Below are positions 8,010 to 15,755 of a DNA stretch of 36,260 nucleotides, piece by piece; position 1 is the first letter of the stretch; the number at the start of each line of letters is the position of its first letter. The translations under genes were made by a program, and so were the position numbers. The DNA lies in NCBI GenBank assembly GCA_005882335.1, contig VBAP01000050.1, positions 1-36,260 of the forward strand, written 5' to 3'. This stretch comes from Candidatus Segetimicrobium genomatis (GTDB taxonomy: Bacteria > Sysuimicrobiota > Sysuimicrobiia > Sysuimicrobiales > Kaftiobacteriaceae). The notes under the pieces are model-generated. The model was not told where the DNA came from. It worked only from the letters and a program-made list of their open reading frames with translations, and searched no databases.

Positions 8010-8975
8010 TCACTGGGAGCGCACCGGCACAGGCGTGCCCGAGAGGATATCCTCCACCACAGCCACCGCGGAGACGGTCCGGGAGCGCACCATGAGGCGG
8101 TGAGCCAGCGCATGGGGCGCCAGCCGCTTGATATCGTCGGGCAGGACGAACTCCCGGCCGTCCTGCAACGCCCACGCCTGAGCCAGACGCACCAACCCGA
8201 CCGAGGCGCGGGGGCTGGCGCCGAGCGCGACCTCGGGATGCGTCCGCGTCGCCGCAACGATCTCCGCCGTGTACGACATCAGCGAGCGGTCCACCCGGAC
8301 CGCACGTACTTCCCGCTGCCAGCTGAGCACCTCGGCCGGCGTGACGACAGGATGCAGGGAGTCGAGGGGATGCGTCAGTTGCTGGCGCACGATGACCTCA
8401 ACCTCGTCGTCCAGCCGCGGATACCCCAGCGACATTGAGACCAGAAAGCGGTCCAGCTGTCCCTCCGGCAGCGGATAGGTTCCATGATGCTCCATGGGAT
8501 TCAGCGTGGCGATCAGGAAGAACGGTTGCGGCAGGGGATAGGCCGTGCCCTCGACGCTGACCTGAGCCTCCCCCATCGCTTCCAAGAAGGCGGCTTGCGT
8601 GCGCGGGGTCGCTCGGTTCAACTCATCGGCCAAGACGACGTTGGCAAACACAGGACCGGGGACAAATCGCAGCGTTCCGCGGCCCGCATCATACACCATA
8701 CCGCCGGTGATGTCGGACGGGAGCAGATCGGGTGTCGCCTGGACCCGCTTGAATGTCCCGCCGATGGATCGCGCCAGTGCTCGGGCCAGCACCGTCTTCC
8801 CAACGCCGGGCACGTCTTGCAGGAGCAAATGGCCGCCGGCCAGGAGCACCGCGACGGCGAGTTCGAGTTCAGGGCGCTTGCCGACCACCACGCGCTCCAA
8901 ATTTCCGGTCATGGCGTCGATCCCGCGCGCCACGTGTAGGGTGGATGGGGGTGTTCCTTGTTCGGGAGTGGTCAC
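8010..8975 (-). CDS. moxR: MoxR-family AAA+ ATPase
   Basis: 321 residues. Walker A is DVPGVGKT (about 54-61) and Walker B is VVLADELNRA. Also present are the family segments PGPVFANV, LEAMGEAQVSVEG and FFLIATLNPMEHHGTYPLPE, plus the C-terminal lid with PRASVGLVRLAQAWAL. MoxR ATPases are AAA+ chaperone-like proteins that work with vWA/DUF58 partners. Here the DUF58 and transglutaminase genes follow directly. The start is a GTG whose first bases overlap the stop of the upstream glycosyltransferase, so it is coupled to glycan genes. No Shine-Dalgarno is visible because the upstream bases are a 7-bp repeat. Confidence 0.92.
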   Translation of the reverse strand: MTTPEQGTPPSTLHVARGIDAMTGNLERVVVGKRPELELAVAVLLAGGHLLLQDVPGVGKTVLARALARSIGGTFKRVQATPDLLPSDITGGMVYDAGRGTLRFVPGPVFANVVLADELNRATPRTQAAFLEAMGEAQVSVEGTAYPLPQPFFLIATLNPMEHHGTYPLPEGQLDRFLVSMSLGYPRLDDEVEVIVRQQLTHPLDSLHPVVTPAEVLSWQREVRAVRVDRSLMSYTAEIVAATRTHPEVALGASPRASVGLVRLAQAWALQDGREFVLPDDIKRLAPHALAHRLMVRSRTVSAVAVVEDILSGTPVPVRSQ

Positions 8976-10261
8976 GGTGATTCGTGATTCGTGATTCGGG
9001 ATTCGGACGGCCCGCTCCGCGCGACCGCGCGACTGCGCGACTGCGTGAGTGCCGCGGCCACAAATTCCGCAATCTGGACAGTGAACCGCTGCTGGGAGAA
9101 CTGCATCGTATGCCGGCGGATCGCAGCGGCATCGAACGTCGTCGCCTCTGCCGCGCGTATCCCCGCCATCAGGGCGTCGGGCGTCTGTTCGGCGAAGAAG
9201 ATTCCGGTCACCCCCGGCGCGACACTCTCTAGCGCGCCACCGCGCCTATACGCGATCACCGGGCGTCCGCATGCCTGCGCCTCGACCGGGACGAGACCGA
9301 AATCCTCCTCTCCCGGAAACACGAGAGCCCTGCACTGTCGGTAATAGCGACGCAGCGCCGCATCGCCAAGCTCACCCACGAAGCGCACATGCGGGCCCGA
9401 CATCGACTGGAGCCTGCCGCGTTCCGGGCCGTCACCCACGATCACGAGCCGCCGGTCGAGGCGGTTGAACGCCTCTACCGCCACATCGACGCGCTTGTAG
9501 GGCACCAGCCGGGACACCACCAAATAGAAATCTTCGCGATCTGCGCGATCCCCCGATGATTCTGCGGTTGATCGTGAAGATTGCGCAGATTGCGAAGATT
9601 GCGTGGATTCCTCTGCCGGGTCTCCTGTGGGCGTGAAGAACTCCGTGTCGACCGGCGGGTAGATCACCGTGGCCTCACGGCCATAGTGACGCCGGATTCG
9701 TGACGCGACGTGCTGCGAGTTCGCAATGAACTGATCCACGCCTTCCGCCGCAGCCCTATCACGCCGCCGCAGCCAGGCCAGCATCAGACGCGCGGCCGGC
9801 CGCGCGACACCGGGCAGCGCCGCCAGGTACTCGCCCCGCAGGTCCCAGGCGTACCGCATCGGCGTGTGGCAATAGCAGATATGCAGCGCACCCGGCACGG
9901 ACACACTGTGGGCGCAGGCATGGCTGCTGCTGATGACGACATCGTACCCGCGCAGGACGAGATGGCCGAACGCGAGCGGCATCAGCGGCACCAGCAGCCG
10001 GTGGCGTTGCGCGGCGCCGGGGATCTGCTGCAGCCACGTCGCGCGCACGTCGAGCTGGCGAAAGGAGTCAGGCAGCCGGCGCAGATCATGCAGCCCGACG
10101 AACACGGGGGCCTGCGGAAATACCTCATGCAGCGCCAGGAGTACTCGGTCCGCGCCGCCCAGGGTCACCAGCCAGTCGTGCACCAGCGCGACGCGCAACT
10201 GACGCAGTCGGGCAGTCACGCCGTCGGGCGGTCGCGGAACGTCAGATGGCGACTTTCTCAT
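8972..10261 (-). CDS. GT4-family glycosyltransferase (WbaZ-like) with a repeat-encoded insertion
   Basis: 429 residues from the ATG at 10261. The N-terminal GT-B half begins RVALVHDWLVTLGGADRVL and contains CYCHTPMRYAWDL. The C-terminal half has LVVSRLVPYKRVD and a nucleotide-sugar motif GEEDFGLVPVEAQACGRPV with the EX7E pattern. It resembles mannosyl- or rhamnosyl-type GT4 enzymes of O-antigen clusters, acting on the cytoplasmic face on lipid-linked glycans. Residues about 218-244, between the two halves, are Ser/Gln-rich (ESTQSSQSAQSSRS) and are encoded by a 9-bp repeat hairpin. The C-terminal tail from about residue 403 is also encoded by repeats. A GTG at 10219 is an alternative start, since both the extra N-terminal residues and the ATG context lie in or near repeat sequence. 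Confidence 0.85.
   Translation of the reverse strand: MRKSPSDVPRPPDGVTARLRQLRVALVHDWLVTLGGADRVLLALHEVFPQAPVFVGLHDLRRLPDSFRQLDVRATWLQQIPGAAQRHRLLVPLMPLAFGHLVLRGYDVVISSSHACAHSVSVPGALHICYCHTPMRYAWDLRGEYLAALPGVARPAARLMLAWLRRRDRAAAEGVDQFIANSQHVASRIRRHYGREATVIYPPVDTEFFTPTGDPAEESTQSSQSAQSSRSTAESSGDRADREDFYLVVSRLVPYKRVDVAVEAFNRLDRRLVIVGDGPERGRLQSMSGPHVRFVGELGDAALRRYYRQCRALVFPGEEDFGLVPVEAQACGRPVIAYRRGGALESVAPGVTGIFFAEQTPDALMAGIRAAEATTFDAAAIRRHTMQFSQQRFTVQIAEFVAAALTQSRSRAVARSGPSESRITNHESP
8977..9052. repeat. Compound short-unit repeat at the glycosyltransferase/MoxR junction
   Basis: GTGATTC occurs three times in exact tandem (8977-8997) with a fourth degenerate unit. After 20 unrelated bases come four 8-mers of the type GCGACTGC (9021-9052). 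Together they encode the last 25 or so residues of the glycosyltransferase and replace the expected ribosome-binding site of moxR. Confidence 0.75.
9529..9609. repeat. Inverted 9-bp-unit repeat inside a glycosyltransferase gene
   Basis: The left arm (9529-9555) begins AATCTTCGC, GATCTGCGC. The right arm (9570-9609) carries four reverse-type units (GATTGCGCA and variants). About 20 of 22 aligned arm positions are complementary. The centre is about 14 bases. Because the unit is 9 bp, the gene's frame is kept and the element is translated as a Ser/Gln-rich linker. Confidence 0.85.
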
Positions 10262-10359
10262 GGAGGCAGAGCGGTCCGTCTGGTGGACTGTTTTCACCCT
10301 GAACCTCCAGGCCCTCTCAAAAGGCTTTTGAATCCGCGACTGCGCGACTGCGCGACCGC
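10204..10359. repeat. Pair of inverted 8-bp-unit arms around the glycosyltransferase start
   Basis: The left arm (10204-10235) has four 8-mers of the type GCAGTCGG, inside the first codons of the GT4 gene. The right arm (10336-10359) has three 8-mers of the type GCGACTGC, in the gap after the WbaP-like gene. The arms are inverted copies about 100 bases apart. Confidence 0.7.
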
Positions 10360-10361
10360 GT

Positions 10362-11774
10362 CTAGTACGCCCCTCTCCCCGCAATCACCGAGGGCAACGT
10401 CCGAAGCAGAATCTTCACGTCAAGCCCCACCGACCAGTGGTCGATATAGTACATGTCCAGACTGACGCGCTGCGCATAGTCGGGTTTGTGGTGCCGCAGC
10501 ACCTGCCACATGCCGGTCAGTCCGGGCTTCACGCAGAGGAGCCGGCGTTCCCAGGCCCCGTACTTGCGCAACTCTTCCTCGACAATCGGGCGCGGGCCCA
10601 CCAGGCTCATCTCGCCTTTCAGCACGTTGATCAGTTGCGGAAGTTCGTCGATACTGGTGCGGCGCAGCCAGCGACCCATAGACGTGACGCGCGGATCGTC
10701 GACGAGCTTGAATGTGGCCGCAAAGCGCTCCCGCAGTTTAGAGTCTCGCGCTAGGTGCTCATCGGCGTCGACCACCATGGTGCGGAACTTCCAGGCGTAG
10801 AATGGGACGGCCGCTTTGCCAATTCGCCGTTGCCGGTAGAACACGGGGCCCGGACTGTCGAGCACAATCAGGAGGGCGATGACCGCGGCCAGCGGCAGGA
10901 TGAGAATCACCCCGACCAGCGCGCCGACAATATCCAGCGCGTCCTTCAGCCGGCGGCCCCATCCGGCCAGCGGGGTCCCCCGCAGGGTGAGCAGCGGCAG
11001 GCGTTCCACCAGCTCCACATCGGCGCCGCTGGCGACGAGGGCGTAGAGGTCGGGGACGATGGCAAATGGTACTCCCGCCTCCTGGCACGCGGCAGTGACC
11101 TGCAGCGTTGTCTCTCTCGCCTCGGCGGGGAGGGCGATGATGACGCGGTGGGCGCCCACGCGGCGCACCGCGTGCAGGACCTGCGGCGGCGTACCGACGA
11201 CCGGCAGGCCGTCCACATCCGAGGCGGACCCGTCGGTCACGAAGGCAACGGGCCGCTGTCCATACTCCGGGTGTGTCCGCAGCACGCGGGTCAGGTCCCG
11301 CGCCTCCGGTCCGCTGCCAACGATGAGCACGCGGCGCACATCCACGCCGCGGGCCCGGATCGCCCGGTGCGCGGCGCGGAGGATCCCCCGCGCAGTCAGC
11401 ACCAGCACGATGCTGAGGCCCCATGCGAAGAGAATCCACAACCGGGAATAGGAGAACTGCCGGTAGAAAAACGATCCCGCCAGCAGGGTCATCATGCCGA
11501 CCGACACCGCGCTGGTCACCCGCAGCGCCTCATCGAAGAAGCCCTGCAGTCGTTCACGGTACAGCCCGTAGGCCGCGAAGACGACGATCCATCCCGGGAT
11601 GAGCACGGGCAAGATCGCGACATAGGGACCCACCGGGGGAGAATCGGACGCCGGCACCAGTTCCCAGAAAAACCGCAGCAGGTAGGCCAGCGAAAATGCG
11701 GCCGCGATCGTGCACGCATCCAGCACGACCGCGAGTAGCACGTGGAGTTGTCTGCGGCGCCCCTCGGCCAACAT
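10362..11774 (-). CDS. Undecaprenyl-phosphate glycosylphosphotransferase, WbaP/exopolysaccharide type
   Basis: Primes surface-glycan synthesis by moving a sugar-1-phosphate from a UDP-sugar to undecaprenyl phosphate at the inner membrane. From the ATG at 11774 it is 470 residues. About four N-terminal membrane helices come first. A Rossmann-like CoA-binding region follows (VLIVGSGPEARDL, about residue 150). After another helix (about 285-310) comes the bacterial sugar transferase domain with KFRTMVVDAD, RTSIDELPQLINVLKGEMS, VGPRP and PGLTGMWQVL. All key motifs look intact. Earlier in-frame starts would run into the divergent promoter region. The sugar it transfers cannot be told from sequence alone. 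Confidence 0.93.
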   Translation of the reverse strand: MLAEGRRRQLHVLLAVVLDACTIAAAFSLAYLLRFFWELVPASDSPPVGPYVAILPVLIPGWIVVFAAYGLYRERLQGFFDEALRVTSAVSVGMMTLLAGSFFYRQFSYSRLWILFAWGLSIVLVLTARGILRAAHRAIRARGVDVRRVLIVGSGPEARDLTRVLRTHPEYGQRPVAFVTDGSASDVDGLPVVGTPPQVLHAVRRVGAHRVIIALPAEARETTLQVTAACQEAGVPFAIVPDLYALVASGADVELVERLPLLTLRGTPLAGWGRRLKDALDIVGALVGVILILPLAAVIALLIVLDSPGPVFYRQRRIGKAAVPFYAWKFRTMVVDADEHLARDSKLRERFAATFKLVDDPRVTSMGRWLRRTSIDELPQLINVLKGEMSLVGPRPIVEEELRKYGAWERRLLCVKPGLTGMWQVLRHHKPDYAQRVSLDMYYIDHWSVGLDVKILLRTLPSVIAGRGAY

Positions 11775-11890
11775 CGGTGTCCATGAGATGGTATGCCACA
11801 GCCGCACACGGGGTAGTCTGCACCGATACCATCTGCGGCAGGAGTCAGCCGCAGCAAAGACAAGCCTGTGGGAAGGACGGGTGAGGCCGA
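11775..11890. promoter_or_regulatory. Divergent intergenic region with two inverted repeats (possible operator)
   Basis: This separates the minus-strand priming transferase from the plus-strand glycan operon. AGATGGTAT (11786-11794) and ATACCATCT (11826-11834) form a perfect 9-bp inverted repeat with a 31-base spacer. CTGCGGC (11833-11839) and GCCGCAG (11848-11854) form a second perfect 7-bp one. No convincing sigma-70 or sigma-54 boxes could be fixed. Regulation of both operons from here is inferred from position. Confidence 0.45.
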
Positions 11891-12994
11891 ATGATGCGCG
11901 TCGACGCAGCGACCAAGTGGGTCGTGTTAGACACCAGGTTGGTCCGTCACACCGGAATCGGCACATACATTCGCACCCTGTTCTCTCGCCTGCCCAGGTT
12001 GGGGGATGGGCTTGAGTATCTGGCTATCAGCAATCCCGGCCTGCCACGGGTTGGAACCTTCCCGGTCCTGACGGTCCGCAGCCGACCTCTTGACCTTACG
12101 ACCCAGCTCTTGCCCTTTGAACTCCGCGGCGTAAATGCGGCATTGCTTCACGTCCCATACATCACCGCACCGCTTCTGTGGCCCGGCCGGCTCGTGATTA
12201 CGATCCATGACCTGATTCCGCTGATCCTGCCCGAGACGATTCCTTCGCGGGTGCGGCGCGGGGCCTTTCACCTCTGGGTCCGCATGGCGGCTCGGAAAGC
12301 CACCGTCATCGTCACCGACTCCGAATGCAGTCGACGGGACATCGTGCGGCTGCTCCGGGTCCCGAGCCGGAAGGTGGTGGTGATCCCGCCGGCCATCGGA
12401 GAGGAGTTCCTCCCAGTGGACCACAACCGCGCCGGCGACGCCCGCCGGCTCCCCTCTGGCGAGAGGTATTTCCTTTCTGTGGGCCGGCACAAACCCCACA
12501 AGAACCTCTCCCGTCTCATTCGTGCGTTCCATCGCGTGAGACAGGAGCAGCGGGCCGCGCTGGTGATCGCCGGACCTGAGCCACCTCCTGCGGATCTCCG
12601 GCACGAAGTGCAGCGCCTCGGCCTTGAGCATACCGTCCAGTTTGCGGGGCACGTCGATGATGCGGATCTCCCAGGATATTATCAAGCGGCCGTGGCCGTT
12701 GTCATCCCCTCCCTCTATGAGGGATTCGGGCTCCCCGCCCTCGAGGGTATGGCCTGCGGTACCCCCGTCGTTGCGTCCAACCGCGCCGCGCTCCCGGAAG
12801 TGGTCGGGGATGCCGCATTGCTGATCGATCCCGAGGACGAGCACGGGTTGGCCGCGGCGATGCTTCGTCTGCTGAGAGATGACTCGCTCCGGCAGGAGCT
12901 GCGCGAGCGGGGGCTCGCCAGGGCCCAGACCTTCTCCGCGCAGACCTCCGCCGCCCGGCTCGCAGACATCTATCGCGCGCTGGCCCAGGAGTAG
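11891..12994 (+). CDS. GT4-family glycosyltransferase, first gene of the plus-strand glycan operon
   Basis: 367 residues, GT-B fold. The N-terminal half has RHTGIGTYIRTL, the glycine-rich loop that binds the acceptor side, and ITIHDLIPL. The C-terminal half has FLSVGRHKPHKNL and then PSLYEGFGLPALEGMACGTPV with the EX7E pattern that holds the nucleotide-sugar diphosphate. It resembles mannosyltransferase-like GT4 enzymes in capsule and O-antigen loci. GGTGAGG lies upstream; an ATG at 11894 is equally possible. A 70-base gap with a strong AGGAGG separates it from rmlA. Donor and acceptor are unknown. Confidence 0.92.
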   Translation: MMRVDAATKWVVLDTRLVRHTGIGTYIRTLFSRLPRLGDGLEYLAISNPGLPRVGTFPVLTVRSRPLDLTTQLLPFELRGVNAALLHVPYITAPLLWPGRLVITIHDLIPLILPETIPSRVRRGAFHLWVRMAARKATVIVTDSECSRRDIVRLLRVPSRKVVVIPPAIGEEFLPVDHNRAGDARRLPSGERYFLSVGRHKPHKNLSRLIRAFHRVRQEQRAALVIAGPEPPPADLRHEVQRLGLEHTVQFAGHVDDADLPGYYQAAVAVVIPSLYEGFGLPALEGMACGTPVVASNRAALPEVVGDAALLIDPEDEHGLAAAMLRLLRDDSLRQELRERGLARAQTFSAQTSAARLADIYRALAQE

Positions 12995-13064
12995 CGACAA
13001 AATTCTGACGGTGCCTAGAAGAGATACACGCGGGGCAGGAAGTTTTCAGGAGGTTCGTTCGAAC

Positions 13065-14132
13065 ATGATGAAAGCGCTGGTCCTGTGCGGCGGCCGGGGC
13101 ACACGGCTCCGCCCGTTGACCTACACGCTCCCCAAACAGCTCATCCCCGTCGCCAACCGCCCCGTCCTGCATTATGTGATGGATCACCTTGCTGCGGCAG
13201 GCATTCGGGAGGTAGGCGTGATCGTCGCGCCGGAGACCAGGGAGCAGATCGAGAACGCCCTGGCCACCAATCCGTGGGGGTTCGCCCTGACCTACGTGCT
13301 GCAGCCGCAGCCGATGGGCCTAGCCCATACGCTCATCGTGGCGCGGGAGTTCATCGGCTCGGACCCATTTGTCATGTACCTCGGCGACAACCTCCTCGGC
13401 TCCGGGCTGCAGCCTTTGATGGACCTGTTCTCCCGGGAGCGGGCAGATGCGGTCGTCTTGCTGAAAGAGGTGTCTGATCCCCGCCGTTTCGGGGTGGCGG
13501 TGCTGGACGGCGAGGGCAGACTGACACGACTGGTGGAGAAACCTGCGGACCCGCCGTCCCGCCTCGCGCTGGTAGGCGTGTACATCTTTTCGCCTGCCAT
13601 CCACAGGGCGGTGCAGGAAATCGAGCCCTCCTGGCGAGGCGAGTTAGAGATCACCGACGCCATCCAGCGGCTGCTGGATCGGGGCAGCCGGGTCTTGGGC
13701 GAACGCCTGCAGACCTGGTGGCTTGACTGTGGGAAGAAAGACGATCTGCTCGAAGCCAATCGGGTCGTGCTCGATGATTGGATCCGGCGCGACATCCGCG
13801 GCACCGTCGACGAGGAGAGCCGGATCGTCGGGCGCGTGGTGCTGGAGGAAGGCGCGCGGGTGGAACGCAGCGAGATCCGCGGCCCCACGGTGATCGGTGC
13901 CGGGACGATTGTCCAGGATGCGTTCGTGGGTCCCTACACCAGCATCGGACAGCGGTGCACGATCTCCCACGCCGCGCTGGAACACTGCGTGGCGCTGGAC
14001 GGAGTCAGGGTCGAGGCGGTCGAACGCCTGGAGGACAGCGTGCTGGGACGCAACGCCGTCGTACGCCGGCACGGCGGAGACCAACGGGCGCTGCGGCTCC
14101 TGATCGGCGACGACGCCGAGGTCTTGTTGTGA
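13065..14132 (+). CDS. rmlA: Glucose-1-phosphate thymidylyltransferase, long form
   Basis: Makes dTDP-glucose from dTTP and glucose-1-phosphate, the first step to dTDP-L-rhamnose. The ATG at 13065 (or 13068) follows AGGAGG at 11-base spacing; a longer frame back into the upstream gene is rejected. The 355-residue product begins MMKALVLCGGRGTRLRPLTY, the nucleotide-binding signature, followed by PKQLIPVANRP. It has YLGDNLL for the metal-binding Asp and VEKPADPPS. A C-terminal left-handed beta-helix (about 240-355) has hexapeptide-like repeats (SRIVGRVVLEEGARVERS). The long form differs from the 290-residue RmlA of enterics and is common outside Proteobacteria. Confidence 0.93.
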   Translation: MMKALVLCGGRGTRLRPLTYTLPKQLIPVANRPVLHYVMDHLAAAGIREVGVIVAPETREQIENALATNPWGFALTYVLQPQPMGLAHTLIVAREFIGSDPFVMYLGDNLLGSGLQPLMDLFSRERADAVVLLKEVSDPRRFGVAVLDGEGRLTRLVEKPADPPSRLALVGVYIFSPAIHRAVQEIEPSWRGELEITDAIQRLLDRGSRVLGERLQTWWLDCGKKDDLLEANRVVLDDWIRRDIRGTVDEESRIVGRVVLEEGARVERSEIRGPTVIGAGTIVQDAFVGPYTSIGQRCTISHAALEHCVALDGVRVEAVERLEDSVLGRNAVVRRHGGDQRALRLLIGDDAEVLL

Positions 14133-14142
14133 GCTGAGGACC

Positions 14143-14694
14143 ATGGTGCCGTTTCGCTTCCAGCGGCTGGAACTTCCAGATATCATCGTGATCGAGCCGA
14201 CGGTGTTCGAAGACGACCGGGGCATGTTTATGGAAGCGTATCGCACGTCCGACTTCCTCAGGGCGGGCATCGAGGGACCCTTCGTTCAGGAGAACCACGC
14301 CCGCTCGGTGCGCGGCGTGCTCCGGGGCCTCCACTATCAAAAGAGACCCGCGGCGCAGGGAAAGCTGCTGCGTGTGGCCAGCGGTGAGATCTACGATGTG
14401 GCCGTCGACATTCGGCGGCGGTCGCCGACGTTCGGTCGCTGGGTCAGTACCCGTCTCTCTGCCGACAACCGCTTGATGGTGTACGTGCCGCCGGGATTCG
14501 CCCACGGCTACTGCGTACTCAGCGACATCGCCGACGTCATCTACAAGACGACGGCGGAGTACGATCCAGCGCAGGATCGCGGGATCCTCTGGAACGATCC
14601 CGAACTCGCCATTGCCTGGCCGATCAGCCGGCCCCGCCTCTCGGCCCGCGATGCAGCCCTGCCGCCTTTGCGGGCGGCCGATAACGACTTTTAG
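14143..14694 (+). CDS. rmlC: dTDP-4-dehydrorhamnose 3,5-epimerase
   Basis: A 183-residue cupin enzyme, the usual family length. It inverts C3 and C5 of dTDP-4-keto-6-deoxyglucose. Visible signatures are VFEDDRGMFMEAY, QENHARSVRGVLRGLHYQ (catalytic His in GLHYQ), GEIYDVAVDIRRRSPTFG (catalytic Asp) and VPPGFAHGYCVLSD. The start is 10 bases after the rmlA stop, and rmlB follows after 11 bases. No missing key residue was noted. Confidence 0.95.
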   Translation: MVPFRFQRLELPDIIVIEPTVFEDDRGMFMEAYRTSDFLRAGIEGPFVQENHARSVRGVLRGLHYQKRPAAQGKLLRVASGEIYDVAVDIRRRSPTFGRWVSTRLSADNRLMVYVPPGFAHGYCVLSDIADVIYKTTAEYDPAQDRGILWNDPELAIAWPISRPRLSARDAALPPLRAADNDF

Positions 14695-14705
14695 GTGCGC
14701 GGACA

Positions 14706-15755
14706 GTGCAGAATTCAGTCGTGGTGACGGGAGGATGCGGGTTCATCGGCAGCCACTTCGTGCGTCTGCTGCGAACCGCCCGCCCCGATTGGCGTGTCGT
14801 GAACCTGGACAAGCTCACCTACGCGGGCAACCTCGCCAACCTCACCGATATCGGCGAGAGCGGCCACTATCGCTTCGTGCACGGGGATATCGTCGACTCC
14901 GACCTGATTAACGGGGTGGTCCGGGACGAGCAGCCCTGGGGCATCGTCAACTTCGCGGCGGAATCCCACGTTGACCGCAGTATCCTGGATCCCGCGCCGT
15001 TTCTGCGCACCAACGTGTTAGGAGCTCAAGTCCTTCTGGATGCCGTGCGCCAAGGGGGGATCAAGCGGTTCGTCCAGATCTCGACCGACGAAGTCTATGG
15101 CGATGTTCAGACACCGCCTGATGAGGAAGCGACGTTGCGGCCCAGCAGCCCGTATGCCGCCAGCAAGGGCGCCGCCGACTTGCTTGCGCTCAGCTACCAC
15201 CGCACCTATGGCATACCGATCCTAATTGCACGCAGCGCGAACAACTACGGGCCGCACCAGTTCCCTGAAAAGCTCATCCCACTCATGATCCGCAACGCTC
15301 TGGCCGGGGAGATCCTGCCCGTATACGGCGACGGCGCTCAGGTACGGGACTGGTTGTTCGTCGGTGACAACTGCACGGCGATCCTCCAGGTCCTGGAGCA
15401 CGGTCGGCTCGGGGCGGTCTATAACGTGGGGGCGGGCGAGCATCGCCCAAACATCGACGTGGTGCGTGCCATCTGCCGCCTGGTGGCCGAGGAGACCCGT
15501 GTGGACCCCCAGGCGCTTTTGGCCCGGATACAGTCCGTGCCGGATCGCCCCGGGCACGACCGCCGCTACGTCATGGACAGCAGCAGGATCCGCGCAGAGT
15601 TGGGCTGGACCCCTGCCACGCCTTTCCAGGACGGGCTACGCACAACTATCCGCTGGTACCTGGAACACCAGGACTGGACCGAGCGAGTGACGTCGGGTGA
15701 CTACCGCGCTTACTACGAGGCAGTCTACCGGCGGAATTGGGGAGCGCACGGGTGA
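14706..15755 (+). CDS. rmlB: dTDP-glucose 4,6-dehydratase
   Basis: A 349-residue extended SDR enzyme, starting at GTG. The NAD-binding motif is VVVTGGCGFIGSHFVRLL. The segment NLDKLTYAGNLANL is diagnostic for RmlB. The catalytic region is STDEVYGDV (Thr, Asp, Glu) and YAASKGAADLL (YxxxK). NNYGPHQFPEKLIPL and YNVGAGEHRPN complete the family signature. It converts dTDP-glucose to the 4-keto-6-deoxy intermediate used by RmlC. Its stop overlaps the rmlD start by one base (TGATG). Confidence 0.96.
   Translation: MQNSVVVTGGCGFIGSHFVRLLRTARPDWRVVNLDKLTYAGNLANLTDIGESGHYRFVHGDIVDSDLINGVVRDEQPWGIVNFAAESHVDRSILDPAPFLRTNVLGAQVLLDAVRQGGIKRFVQISTDEVYGDVQTPPDEEATLRPSSPYAASKGAADLLALSYHRTYGIPILIARSANNYGPHQFPEKLIPLMIRNALAGEILPVYGDGAQVRDWLFVGDNCTAILQVLEHGRLGAVYNVGAGEHRPNIDVVRAICRLVAEETRVDPQALLARIQSVPDRPGHDRRYVMDSSRIRAELGWTPATPFQDGLRTTIRWYLEHQDWTERVTSGDYRAYYEAVYRRNWGAHG

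Noticed and set aside
7870-8175. Minus-strand open frame across the MoxR-DUF58 junction
   Set aside because: Its sequence (WGDCVDWEDCVD) is just the 9-bp repeat read in another frame. It overlaps moxR and has no family resemblance.
7874-8257. Longer N-terminus for the DUF58 protein
   Set aside because: It would overlap moxR by about 250 bases and read through the repeat hairpin. The Arg/Trp/Ser-rich sequence is not like DUF58.
11927-13000. Long minus-strand open frame (357 codons) opposite the GT4 gene
   Set aside because: Low-complexity, charged sequence typical of the antisense of a GC-rich gene. The plus strand has clear GT4 motifs.
12879-13064. Longer N-terminus for RmlA
   Set aside because: It would overlap the upstream glycosyltransferase. 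The AGGAGG at 13048-13053 and the LCGGRGTRLRP signature fix the start at 13065 or 13068.
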